A stretch of DNA of 11,404 nt. Origin: Aureobasidium sp. EXF-3400. Taxonomy: Eukaryota > Ascomycota > Dothideomycetes > Dothideales > Saccotheciaceae. Position numbers and translations under genes: made by a program. The stretch lies in assembly GCA_024195585.1 (NCBI GenBank), contig SWBL01000687.1, positions 1 to 11,404 of the forward strand, given 5' to 3'. A model generated the notes under the pieces. That model had not been told where the DNA came from. It worked only from the letters and a program-made list of their open reading frames with translations, and did not search any database. This document shows positions 1-8,265 of this stretch, in pieces (position 1 is the stretch's first letter; each line of letters starts with the position of its first letter).

Positions 1-339
1 CCCCCCCCCACGCAATTCAATCGTATCGGGAGTGAGCAGGTAGAGGAAGAGATCAGATAGTACTCGAGGTTTTGAGCTCTGGTGGACGACAAGGACCCAC
101 TTTATGTTGTAAGCCACGCGAAAGCTCCTACCACACTTCTATTGAGCTATGAGCACTGTTGAGCTGTAAGCAAGGTCTTCATCTTCACGAAGAATTCATG
201 TGTTTGGCAACTATCGGCGTTGTCACCAGATACATAATCTTGACAGATATGCTGAAGCCAAGAGTCTATAGAGATGTGATCATACCAAGAATTCTCCCGT
301 GATTTCAAATGTTCATGCGGTCATATAAGTGTTACCATG
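1..339. other. Left edge, no gene seen
   Basis: This stretch begins with a run of nine C and then mixed-composition DNA. I see no open frame of useful length on either strand and no tRNA-like box A/box B pair. It lies downstream of the minus-strand gene that ends at 340, so it probably includes that gene's 3' untranslated region. Confidence 0.5.
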
Positions 340-1149
340 CTATGTTGCTTCGGCAAATGCGGCCTTGCACTTCTCGTGAGTACGCCTTATGCTGCTCTGA
401 ACACAATCCCAAGGCACTTGGTTGTACCTGTCGCAGTACCATTCCATGAAGCTGAATATGTCGTCAAAAGGTCCTTGCCACTCATGAACCTCCCAATTGT
501 TTACAAAGACCCTCCATCTCCAAGGTCCCTCTGGTTCCTCGACGTGTTGGGTAAGAACATAGTGAATGACACAGTTGTCATAGTTTTCGCCTGCTTTCCA
601 CCCTGCAGCAAAATAGAATTCGGAAATGGCACTCGAGAATTGCTCGATCTTGTCCAATGGCTCTGCCAGTTCTTCTGGGCAATACATCTCGGAAGAAAAA
701 TCGCAGAGAAAGACTTCGCGATCGTAGTTTGCAGAGGCGAAACCCCCGCATTGTCTGGCGAATTCGTAGTACTCGGCTGGCAATCGCAGGTTGTCTACTG
801 TGGTATCACCGAGCAATTCTCTGCATGCCTTTGCGCGCACGGCGAGCTCGAGATCTTTGAAAAACTCTGCGGCATAAGCCCTTAATTTCTCTGGATCCTC
901 CGCGTTTTCGAGCTCTGAGATACTCCAATCCCACGGTTAAAAGTCGCGAAGTCGAGTAATAGTAGGATCCCAGAATAACGTATTCTCGATGTCATCAGTA
1001 CGAGTCCTGGTGTAGACTGTTTCAGAGGACCATTTGTCTGACTGGAGGCAACCACGACTTGATTTAGCCCAAGACCCGCTGGTAACATGAGTCGACGCTC
1101 GGAAATGACAGCGACCCCAGACTTGGCCTGAAACAACTTTGTGTTTCAA
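340..1149 (-). CDS. SMI1/KNR4-like (SUKH-like) paralogue, left copy; 5' end unresolved
   Basis: The frame is open without a break from 936 down to the stop at 340 (198 codons) but contains no upstream ATG in that stretch. It is a clear paralogue of the protein at 1498-2550. Shared blocks are RELLGD, LPAE(Y/F)xEF, QCGG, a W(R/Q)WR strand, EWYC near the C-terminus and HEKC at the end; identity by eye is about a third to two fifths. LPxExxEF followed by CGG resembles the N-terminal core of SMI1/KNR4 (SUKH) domains, which are mostly protein-binding or regulatory modules; this family call is inference. An in-frame TAA sits at 939-937. Upstream of it the same frame again matches the paralogue (SDKWSSETVY against SDEWTSSGVY), so the TAA probably lies in an intron (915-1001). 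No in-frame ATG precedes this back to the stop at 1155, so a further 5' exon is missing or the copy is decaying. The Lys/Arg-rich tail of the right copy is absent here. Confidence 0.55.
915..1001 (-). other. Candidate 87-nt intron in the left SUKH-like copy
   Basis: On the minus strand the donor is GTACTG (weak) at 1001, a TTTTAAC branch-like sequence lies near 942-936, and the acceptor is CTCAG ending at 915. Donor and acceptor are both phase 1, so removal joins ...VYTRT to QLENAEDPEK... in frame and eliminates the TAA at 939-937. It also removes most of an insertion relative to the right copy. The weak donor keeps confidence modest. Confidence 0.4.
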
Positions 1150-1497
1150 ACATCAGTGGGAAGGATCATGGCCATGATTCTGGTGGTTTCTGTTGTGATA
1201 ACGGTCGGCGGTAATCGTGATGATGCTTGTCAGGAGATAAGAACAGACGTGTGGTGGAGGATGTGTCGTCAAACATTCACAGTTTGAATTCCGAAAGTCG
1301 TTGAGCCTCCGTTAAAGTCTACCGAGGTTTAATCCCTCCAGCAAGCCAAATCTGGTTGTGGCCTGCGATCCAGTTGCAACGGAAGTCATTATCACGAAGT
1401 ATCACGTTTAACAGTGACTTGTGGGCAGTCAAATGCTTAACCGGTAAATCACGTCTTTGATAAATAGCAGCACAGGTGTTGAAAGAGGTGGAGGTGT
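1150..1497. other. Spacer between the two paralogues
   Basis: No long ORF is present. On the minus strand a TATA-like CTATTTATC lies around 1459-1467, and an ATG in good context (ATGGCCATG) lies at 1175, but that ATG frame closes within ten codons. The stretch could hold the promoter and a short first exon of the left copy, but I cannot build a convincing exon from it. Confidence 0.35.
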
Positions 1498-2550
1498 TCA
1501 GTTGGGACTTTCACCAGTCATGCGATTTGTCTCTCTACGGTTCATCCTCGTGCTTGTCCTCGTCCTTCGAGTTTTTTTTTTCTCCCATGCTTCCGTCTTT
1601 AGTCTTTCTTCCAATTTTTCCAAACACTTCTCATGAATCATTCCAATCTTTCCTTCGACATTCTCCCAGATAACATGATCATAACCCTTGCAGTACCATT
1701 CAAGGAACTCGGGAAGACTGTCCCACACATCGTCCTCAGGGATATCATAGTCGATGTAAGCAATTCTCCACTGCCATGGTTCGTTCATATCGTCTGTGAC
1801 CCTACACAGGAGATAGTATAGAGAGGTAGTAGAATAGTCGTAACCTACTCTCCAGCCATCAGCAAGCTCGAACCACCTGGGATCGCCGAACGATATACTT
1901 CTCATCTTCTCTAGAGAGGGAGCCACCTCCTCAGAGAAATAAAATTGGGGTCCGAACGAACACATAAACTTGTGTCTGTCGAAGTTTTCATTGTATATCC
2001 CACCACATTGCTTAACGAACTCGCAAAACTCTGCTGGAAGGTTGAGTGTCTCCGCTGCATCGCCTAACAACTCTCTATCGGCATTCTTGCGCACCGCAGT
2101 TTCGAGTTCTCGCAGAAATCGAGCGAGGGTTTCTTCATTGCGAGGCTGATAGACTCCAGAAGAAGTCCACTCATCAGAAACTTTCAAGTCACTCGGTCGG
2201 GCGATCTCTTGCTCGAGTTGTAGATCACCCGGCCAAGTCATTTGGTCGCAGTATTTACGATCCTCCTTTCCCATGTGGGTTGCTAGGATGTCCAGATGCA
2301 TTGCGTCGTCGCCCTCTGTAGCCGAGATCGCATCCAGCACACGGTGTAGCGTTCGCTTATTGCTGTCCGTCGCGCGCTCTTCGTAGCGTTGTAAATGAGC
2401 AGCCATGACTTTGGTCTGCTCTGATGGATCAAGTTCGGCGAATGGATCATGTATCGCGGTTTGTGGTTCCGGGTTAGAGCTGGCCTGAGAGCAGTCGGGA
2501 GAGCTGGGCTCATCGCAACCAGAATCTTGAGAGATGTCTTGGTCATCCAT
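1498..2550 (-). CDS. SMI1/KNR4-like (SUKH-like) protein, right copy, 350 aa
   Basis: This is an intact ORF. The start is the ATG at 2550; the frame is open a little further upstream, but only through a TTG, which nuclear genes do not normally use. Residues 1-40 are acidic and Ser/Pro-rich and look disordered. Residues 40-130 are charged and helical. The conserved globular part is about 160-305: RELLGD, LPAEFCEF and KQCGG near 159-184, aromatic strands (WRVGYDY, LYYLL, WQWRIAY) and LPEFLEWYC near 279-287. The LPxEF...GG start and the late F(L)EW helix fit the SMI1/KNR4 (SUKH) fold. In fungi the founding member Knr4/Smi1 links cell-wall signalling and morphogenesis; a specific role here cannot be read. 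The last 30 residues are strongly basic (Lys/Arg clusters), which suggests nucleic-acid binding or a nuclear signal. The gene lies head-to-tail with the diverged copy at 340-1149. The ORF is well supported; the family is moderate. Confidence 0.7.
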   Translation of the reverse strand: MDDQDISQDSGCDEPSSPDCSQASSNPEPQTAIHDPFAELDPSEQTKVMAAHLQRYEERATDSNKRTLHRVLDAISATEGDDAMHLDILATHMGKEDRKYCDQMTWPGDLQLEQEIARPSDLKVSDEWTSSGVYQPRNEETLARFLRELETAVRKNADRELLGDAAETLNLPAEFCEFVKQCGGIYNENFDRHKFMCSFGPQFYFSEEVAPSLEKMRSISFGDPRWFELADGWRVGYDYSTTSLYYLLCRVTDDMNEPWQWRIAYIDYDIPEDDVWDSLPEFLEWYCKGYDHVIWENVEGKIGMIHEKCLEKLEERLKTEAWEKKKTRRTRTSTRMNRRETNRMTGESPN

Positions 2551-3140
2551 TGGTGCTGTGTGGAAAGCGTAAGACAAGGAGAGATGTACCTGAGATGTTC
2601 AAAGTGAAATCAAAACTTCAGAGAATTTACGACCGTCCATGGTTCAAATATCAAGGACTGGGGTCGAGATAGACCGTGCCTTAGGCAACCGCGGTACTCC
2701 GTGACAAAACTGGACATACTCTATGGTAGTAGCCTGTGCCGCGAAGACTGAGCTGATTCATGTTTGTAGGCAACCAGCCCACGGAGTGGAAAGGACGATG
2801 GTGTTTCATGAAAGTGGATTCGAGATCTGGAGGAACTTCGGCAAGCGCGACCTTGACGCGTGGTTGACTCGCGCTTCGAAACAACAGGACAAACCTCACC
2901 AACCACTGAATTACGACAGAGCCCTTCGACGATTACTGAGGAAATTGGTTGTAAAATCTAGGTCTCGACGATTCACGCTTTGGTCTTATGATACGAAAAC
3001 ACTCGTAGTGTAAACTTTTTAAGATCTGGTATCACCAGGCTGTTCGATGTGTCAAATGACATACATGCTTCAGACCCATTTTCCCAGACATCAGAATGAG
3101 GATGATGGTCTGTGTTTGTCCAACTTCTGCTCAAATGCTA
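2551..3140. other. Intergenic region with one weak plus-strand ORF
   Basis: This contains the promoter of the minus gene starting at 2550 and the 3' flank of the F-box gene ending at 3141. Just upstream of the 2550 ATG the minus strand has AG|GTACAT followed by TTTCCACACAG, a possible very short 5'-UTR intron. A plus-strand ORF with a true ATG runs 2723-3013 (96 aa, basic, no motif recognised). It is not backed by homology, splice sites or a paralogue, so I do not call it a gene. Confidence 0.4.
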
Positions 3141-4667
3141 TCATGCCTCATACATGTCTGAACCGTCGAGGTACCGGTTCCGCACACTCTCTTGCTTGTA
3201 AGCTTCAGCTACGGCGTTCGAGAGGTCGTCTCGCCCCACGCTGAGCTCCTCTAACACAGGCGCGTGCCGTAGAATTAACCGTGCCAGTCCTTTTACATAT
3301 TCTTTAGTCTCTTCGGCACTGTTCTAGTATAAGCATTCAATTGATAAAAGCGATCAGGTCTGTCTGACATACCTCGTTGAAAACGGCCATGGCTTCAATT
3401 GCCCGAGCTCGAGTTGACGCAGTGCGGGGAACAGTGGCTCAGATGATACCCTCCAAGCCCCAATGTCATGTATACCATCCATCGACAATGTGGTTAACTT
3501 TGGACAACTCTTCCCAATCAATCTGGTCTCCGAGATCCAGTGGCTGCTCAATGGGCGAACACTGAACAGTAGCTTCTCCAGATGGATAAAACTCGATATC
3601 CAGGAGCCGAAGAGGTCGTCAGTCCAAGCTTCAGCGATCAGCAGAGATCCATCTTCCCGATACAACTCTGTTAGTGGTCCGTATATGCTAAGGTCTTTTA
3701 GACGTGTCAAACCCGAGATTGCTTGAAGCTCCTGAATGGTAAGGCGCTTAGGCATACTGAAAGAAATGTCGACCGTCTCCAGGCAATGTAATGATCCGAT
3801 CACCTGGAAAACATCGTGTTCAGAATCAGCTAGATTCAATTGGATCTCTACCAGGAGCTCGGCTGCGGAGATAACAGGCATTACTGCTCTTGACTCGATG
3901 CTCAGGAACAAGCTGCGTGCGCCGCGAAATGGACGTAGGCGTGGATTTTCGCGCATAACAGTCTCTATCGCGTGGTACGAAATGGTATTGTGTGGGGCAT
4001 AAAGACATTCGAGCTGTTTCCGAGATCCCAAATTCTCTAGTACGTTTGTCGGAATGCCAACTCCATCTTCAGAGCTCAAGGTGAGCTCGCGCAAATGTCT
4101 GCATTTTCGCAAAAACTTGAGGAAGTGTTCGTGTCCTTGCTCGTCGGTCATATAATCGAGGTGTACATTGCGAAGCTTTGGAAAGCAAAAAGCAATCAGG
4201 TCAAGCAGTGACCTCGGAAAATGTGAACATCCCAACAAGGTGAATGACGTGATGCTTGAGCTCAGATACGGACGAAGATCGAGCTTTAGCCAAGGTGGAC
4301 AAGAGTTGATCTCTAATCTCTTCAATTGTGGAAAACTCAGAGTCGCAAAAGCGGCAGGACATCCCGTGTGGTCGGTTCTGTACAGATAGAGTCCAATGCT
4401 CTGAACTTTATCGGCGTAAAACTGTCGGCGCTGAGGACGTATCTTGGCTAGTGCGGGAGTGAATGGTTCACGCCAAAGCAAGTCCGTCCCTCGACTAGCC
4501 CAGGCTCGATTGACTAGAATAGCAGGCAAGAGAAGGTGAGCATACCAACGCCATGCGTCGTCGTATTGAAGCTCCGAAACTGCATGTCGAGCAGCTTCTG
4601 CGAGATGCTCCAGAATCTCCAACTGAAGCTCTGTTGACAGATGCGGACTCGCAGTCCTTGCAGACAT
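3141..4667 (-). CDS. F-box and leucine-rich-repeat-like protein, two exons, 490 aa
   Basis: Exon 1 is 4667-3373 and exon 2 is 3318-3141. The start ATG at 4667 directly precedes the domain. Residues 10-68 form an F-box-like unit: LSTELQLEILEHL, an insertion of about 20 residues, then LLLPAILVNRAWASRGTDLLWRE, the typical fungal VNRxW...TxLLWR ending. From about 108 to the C-terminus there are irregular leucine-rich repeats (for example FPKLRNVHLDYM, CRHLRELTLSSE, LEKLLFSVRPL, CPKLTTLSMDG). By family knowledge the F-box would bind Skp1 in an SCF ubiquitin ligase and the repeats would select a substrate; the substrate is unknown. Read without splicing, the frame stops at 3354 after a GTATGT. Splicing 3372-3319 adds SAEETKEYVKGLARLILRHA and about 39 further residues that keep the repeat character (APVLEELSVGRDDL), ending in TGA at 3141. 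It is a single-copy gene here, with no operon-like partner. Confidence 0.8.
3319..3372 (-). other. 54-nt intron in the F-box gene
   Basis: The donor is GTATGT at 3372 (minus strand), the fungal consensus. A TACTAG branch-like element lies near the end and the acceptor is AACAG, ending at 3319. Both sides are phase 2. Splicing restores a 59-codon open exon with leucine-rich-repeat character, whereas reading through gives only six extra codons before TGA. The length is typical for ascomycete introns. Confidence 0.75.
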
Positions 4668-6164
4668 GGTTGGAGTGAGGTCGTTCGCTGCTTCCTCGTC
4701 AAAGGCGACTCATTGCTTCCTTTATCTTCCACGTCCAGCTTAGCAACCATGTAGCTCCAATTCCCAGTTCACAAGATGCTGAACGCCCGAGAATCGGGGG
4801 ATCAAACTGACTGACTACCAAGAAGATCATGGTCGCGTATGCCGCGATGCCTGCGCAGAAACGGCGGTGCTGACGGTTAGCCAATAAAGGTATAGCTGAC
4901 GACAATCGAAGATGATAAATCATATGCACTCTCGGTATGCAAGTATTGAGGCGGTCGTGCACATAGAGGCTCGACCACAAGTGGCTTGAGGAATATGCAT
5001 GGCAATCGCCTTTTCGAAGAGGGTGGAGCAGCACGAAGCGCCTCCTCAGCCAATCGTTAGCCGCCACCACCCCCTGCCATGCGTGCTGAATGCTCGACAC
5101 ACTCACCGCGCAGTACGTATCGAATCAATCGCGAGTTTAGGCAAGCAAGAGCCACAGTCTCAGCCGGTAGTGTTTCGACGGCATCAGTGCCGCCCGCACA
5201 GTCACCTCCTTCAGCCCATTCTTAGGCGTCAGACCACATTTTCCACGTGGCCGGCTACCGTTCCAGCTTATAGGATCTGCTAGCAGTAAGGAGCTACTGT
5301 ACGCTACTCTACCGTGTAGATCAATTGCAGCGCGTTCGTTAATGTAGATTGTAGCGTGATTCAAAGAGACTATTAACCAGGATTGGTCTTTCCGACGATA
5401 ATCGTTTCCTGCTCAAGGGTGTCGGAGTCGCCAGGTGCATTGAGCTCAACGGCGATATTGGTGCAGCAAGGGACCAGTGTCCCGACAGACTGTACAAGAC
5501 CCCATGATTAATTCCAGCAATTCGAGTCCAGCAATATACGGAACAGCAGGCCACGCTCCCGCGGATCGGCGATGGAACGAATAGCTCGGGCTCATGGCCG
5601 ACTTAATCTATACAGATCATCCCCGTATCTGAATAAGAAGAGGAGTGCTGTGCGTTGAGACGGTGAATGCGAGCAACAGGGGAGGGGCAGAAACGAAGAT
5701 GGCCCACAAAGAGCCTTGTGCTTGGCAGGGTCCTTGCAAACATCCTGATCGGCGCTGGAACGTCGATGGAATCTGTGATCTGTAGATACAGGAGGCGCGG
5801 TAAGTGGGAGAAGCCAAATAAATTGTTGTTGATGTGATGGTGACAGATGTCGACCGATTGCTTAATGTAGGTGACGCGAAGCTTCGCTCCTTCCGGATGC
5901 TCACTATTGTTGATAACACTTGTTAGTAACGATCATAGAAGTCACTAACCGATGCTTGTCGAACCATTTCCCTTGCGCCAACTTCAAGCTTCCCTCCTTT
6001 GCTTCGTGACCGACCGTTGTTTTGGTTCGCGATAACTAAAGTGGTTCTTACTGTAATCAATCTCCTAAACTTCGGGACTCCCGCCCAAAGTGATGCTTGA
6101 CCATGGCATTGCGTCAAATGCTCGTGTGTATACATACGCACAATCCCGCTTGACACGGTTTGAA
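4668..6164. other. Gene-poor region, left part
   Basis: No confident gene. A plus ORF with a true ATG runs 4999-5283 (94 aa, His/Pro/Arg-rich, no motif), with a CCAAT about 120 bp upstream. The minus frame at 4699-5106 has two hydrophobic stretches but no ATG at its start. Its GTG start is part of a GTGAGT, so it could equally be intronic, and a good branch/acceptor pair (CTAAC...CGCAG) lies inside it near 4850-4880. A 56-codon plus ORF begins at ATG 5667 and includes a GTAAGT at 5800. None has homology I recognise. Confidence 0.4.
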
Positions 6165-6181
6165 GTACAGTACAGTACAGT
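6165..6181. repeat. Short tandem repeat (GTACA)x3
   Basis: Three exact copies of the 5-bp unit GTACA are followed by GT. It lies in non-coding DNA and looks like a minor microsatellite. Confidence 0.8.
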
Positions 6182-7404
6182 GATGCGGGTCTCCAGCTAA
6201 TTCCATATTCAGATCTTTGTCTTCGGTCTCCATTCCGTGCTTGATGGCAATCATACCGTACCTGTACCTTGTTGAGGTCTGCTTCGTCCTGACACAGAAA
6301 GTTCCGACGTACTTTTAGTGAGCCAATATATCGCTTGCATCGATCTGCAGCTTGAAGATCATCGAGATGTTTCTGATATGCTCCTGTCAGGACACGCGCT
6401 TTTCCAAATCAGGCTCTGCCTTGTTGATCTTTTGGATCCTCTCGTATAGCGAGATGATTCCACGTCACATTGAGTCCATGAACAAAACCCATCAACAGGA
6501 TTTTGCCTTTTGGGCACAATCCACATCTACATCGGGACCACAACTTCGGCGACTCCTCTATGAGAATCACGACCTCGGCGACTACGCGTACTTCATCACA
6601 ATCGCTCGCCTCTTGGCAAGACGGCGACCTTGTGTTTCATATTCTGTCTTCCAATTCTCCAAGCTTGTACATCAACTCATGTAATCTTCCGGCACTCTAT
6701 CTCGGAACCCGAAATCGACAAGCCCATCAGCCGATCCTTCCAAATCATGAAATGTAACTGCGCTCGTACGGCTGAAAAAGCAAAGGCAGATCTCTCTCGC
6801 CAGCAGCGCCTCGATATCGCGAATGAAGTGGCACAGTACACCGCACTCATGGTCTCCAAGACGAGCAGCTGGGTGCCGAAACCCCCCTGCTGTGATATAT
6901 GTATGTACAGCCTCTTTGCACGTTAGGCGATTAGCGAGCACGATGACCCTTTTGCACAGCCAGAAACTTCCAGCCAATCGAACCTGTTACCAAAGCGAAA
7001 AAAGACCCAGTCTGCAGCCTTGCGCCAACCATCTGATGTGGGAAAACTGTCTGTAAATCTTGCTGGATGCGAAGTCAGATACATGAAAGCGCTATATACA
7101 GTACCGCTGTCACGGGTTGGCCAACTTGGCCTATTTCCCTCGCCTCTGGGTCGCTCTCGCTTCGAATCACGATCCTGGGCTCCGATTTACAACGATAAAT
7201 GAAAGGGATACGTATTGGCAGCGTCCGCGAACGATATACTGTACTCGTCGAATAGGAAACCATACCGACGCGGCGACGCCTGGAAGCACTTCCATCGACG
7301 AGTCGGCAGAACAAAATGGGCCATGTATCAACTCCTTTCTCGCTTTAATATCACGAGAGTCCCTACTGCGTGCTGGTGCGATCGATTCAGCCCCACTTCT
7401 GCAA
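6182..7404. other. Gene-poor region, right part
   Basis: Overlapping short frames occur on both strands between 6350 and 7060. The most coding-like piece is plus 6749-6926, starting at an ATG with balanced codon use (MKCNCARTAEKAKADLSRQQ and on), with a GTATGT near its end at 6900. Its complement on minus 6672-6977 is equally open, so strand and reality are undecided. From 7087 to 7404 the plus frame that leads into the candidate gene at 7405 is open but has no ATG. No transposon domain, tRNA or terminal repeat was seen. Confidence 0.35.
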
Positions 7405-7908
7405 ATGGATCATCACAGAAAAACATATACACCCTCGACAATTGTTTGCTCGATAAACACCATTACGGCTAGAAGTGTTTGTTGCACGAGTCGATGGCAA
7501 TCTCTTTACGTTGCGATAAGAACCATACCCCACAAGTCGCCACTACATACCATCAAGCGACCCAGTCGCTCGACCGAAGACACCTTCAGAAGCTCTGCTG
7601 ACACAAGGGTCTTCAAAGGTCTGGTTTTCAATTCGAGTCTGGGTATGTCGTTTCTGCATCAATTATTCCGACTTCTGTTTGCTATCACTTACTCGTTCTA
7701 ACCATAACTACAATGAACTTCCTCCTCAGCTTCTCCAGCACTATTTATAGTTTCGGTATGCTTCGATCTACCCAATATGATAGCTTCTATGTCGTGTCAG
7801 CATGTGTTGACCGTCGATGGCCAGAAACAGTGGCATACCAGGAATATAGAAGGCGTGTGTGAAAGAGATCAGAAGGAAAAACGCAAAGTGGTACAAGTTT
7901 TAGAATAA
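7405..7908 (+). CDS. Possible two-exon gene of unknown function, 138 aa
   Basis: I do not recognise this protein. Exon 1 would be 7405-7642 and exon 2 7730-7908. Support is structural: the plus frame is open from 7087 to 7701, the longest in this gene-poor stretch that is not the shadow of another gene. It contains GTATGT at 7643, and 87 nt later CTAAC and CTCCTCAG (acceptor ending 7729). Both junctions are phase 1, and the downstream frame stays open for about 59 more codons to TAA at 7906-7908. The first in-frame ATG is at 7405; a longer form would need an upstream exon. The product is Ser/Thr/Arg-rich with one hydrophobic patch (SPALFIVSVCF) just after the junction and a basic C-terminus (RDQKEKRKVVQ). 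It has no signal peptide or known domain. It could be chance, or part of a non-coding transcript. Confidence 0.28.
7643..7729 (+). other. Candidate 87-nt intron with fungal consensus signals
   Basis: The donor is GTATGT at 7643, a TTCTAAC branch site lies near 7697-7703, and a pyrimidine-rich tract leads to CTCCTCAG ending at 7729. All three match the ascomycete consensus in strength, order and spacing. This is the main reason the flanking frames are listed as a possible gene. Confidence 0.4.
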
Positions 7909-8265
7909 CGGGTATACTGGGAAGGACAGTGCAGTATTCATGAGAATGCCAGTTATGATACATGTAATGCCGAAGCGAACTCTATCTGAGAGCGACCGTG
8001 ATGCGGTTGGGGTGTAATGCTACTTGTGAAGCTAATAGTACAATGAATGAAAACGGAAAAATGGGTCTGTGCCATGGCTCTGAAAACGTCCGTCTTTTTC
8101 GTGCAACCCAATGTCGGTGCATAACGTCCTTCCTCCTTTTACGAAAAGAAATGGTTCGAGCTTTCGAAACGCTAGCGGCTGTGCTCTTTGCACAGCTTTT
8201 GTTCACACATTTTTGAAGTATTGAGTAAGTGGTCACTCGCTTCTTTGTCGACAAAGAACGCCGCT
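7909..8265. other. 3' flank of the Not4-like gene
   Basis: This lies between the end of the possible plus-strand gene and the stop of the minus-strand gene at 8266. The small frames here (plus 7998-8216, minus 7982-8254) have no recognisable motif. It probably contains the 3' untranslated region of the 8266 gene; no AATAAA was found just downstream of that stop. Confidence 0.4.

Noticed and set aside
1..9. Run of nine C at the left edge
   Set aside because: It is too short to interpret; it may be an assembly or window edge effect.
337..885. 182-aa plus-strand ORF
   Set aside because: It lies antisense to the left SUKH-like copy, whose frame has clear paralogue support; the plus frame has no recognisable motif.
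4999..5283. 94-aa plus ORF with ATG and an upstream CCAAT
   Set aside because: Its composition is His/Arg/Pro-rich without a motif, it is divergent from the F-box gene, and it contains a GTACGT that would split it. There is no independent support.
5667..5919. Small plus ORF with a GTAAGT at 5800 and an in-phase GACAG acceptor at 5846
   Set aside because: The resulting product is only about 70 aa, the 47-nt intron lacks a branch site and there is no homology; it is likely chance.
7141..7200. Box B-like TTCGAATC around 7160
   Set aside because: No matching box A, acceptor stem or cloverleaf could be formed, so it is not a tRNA.
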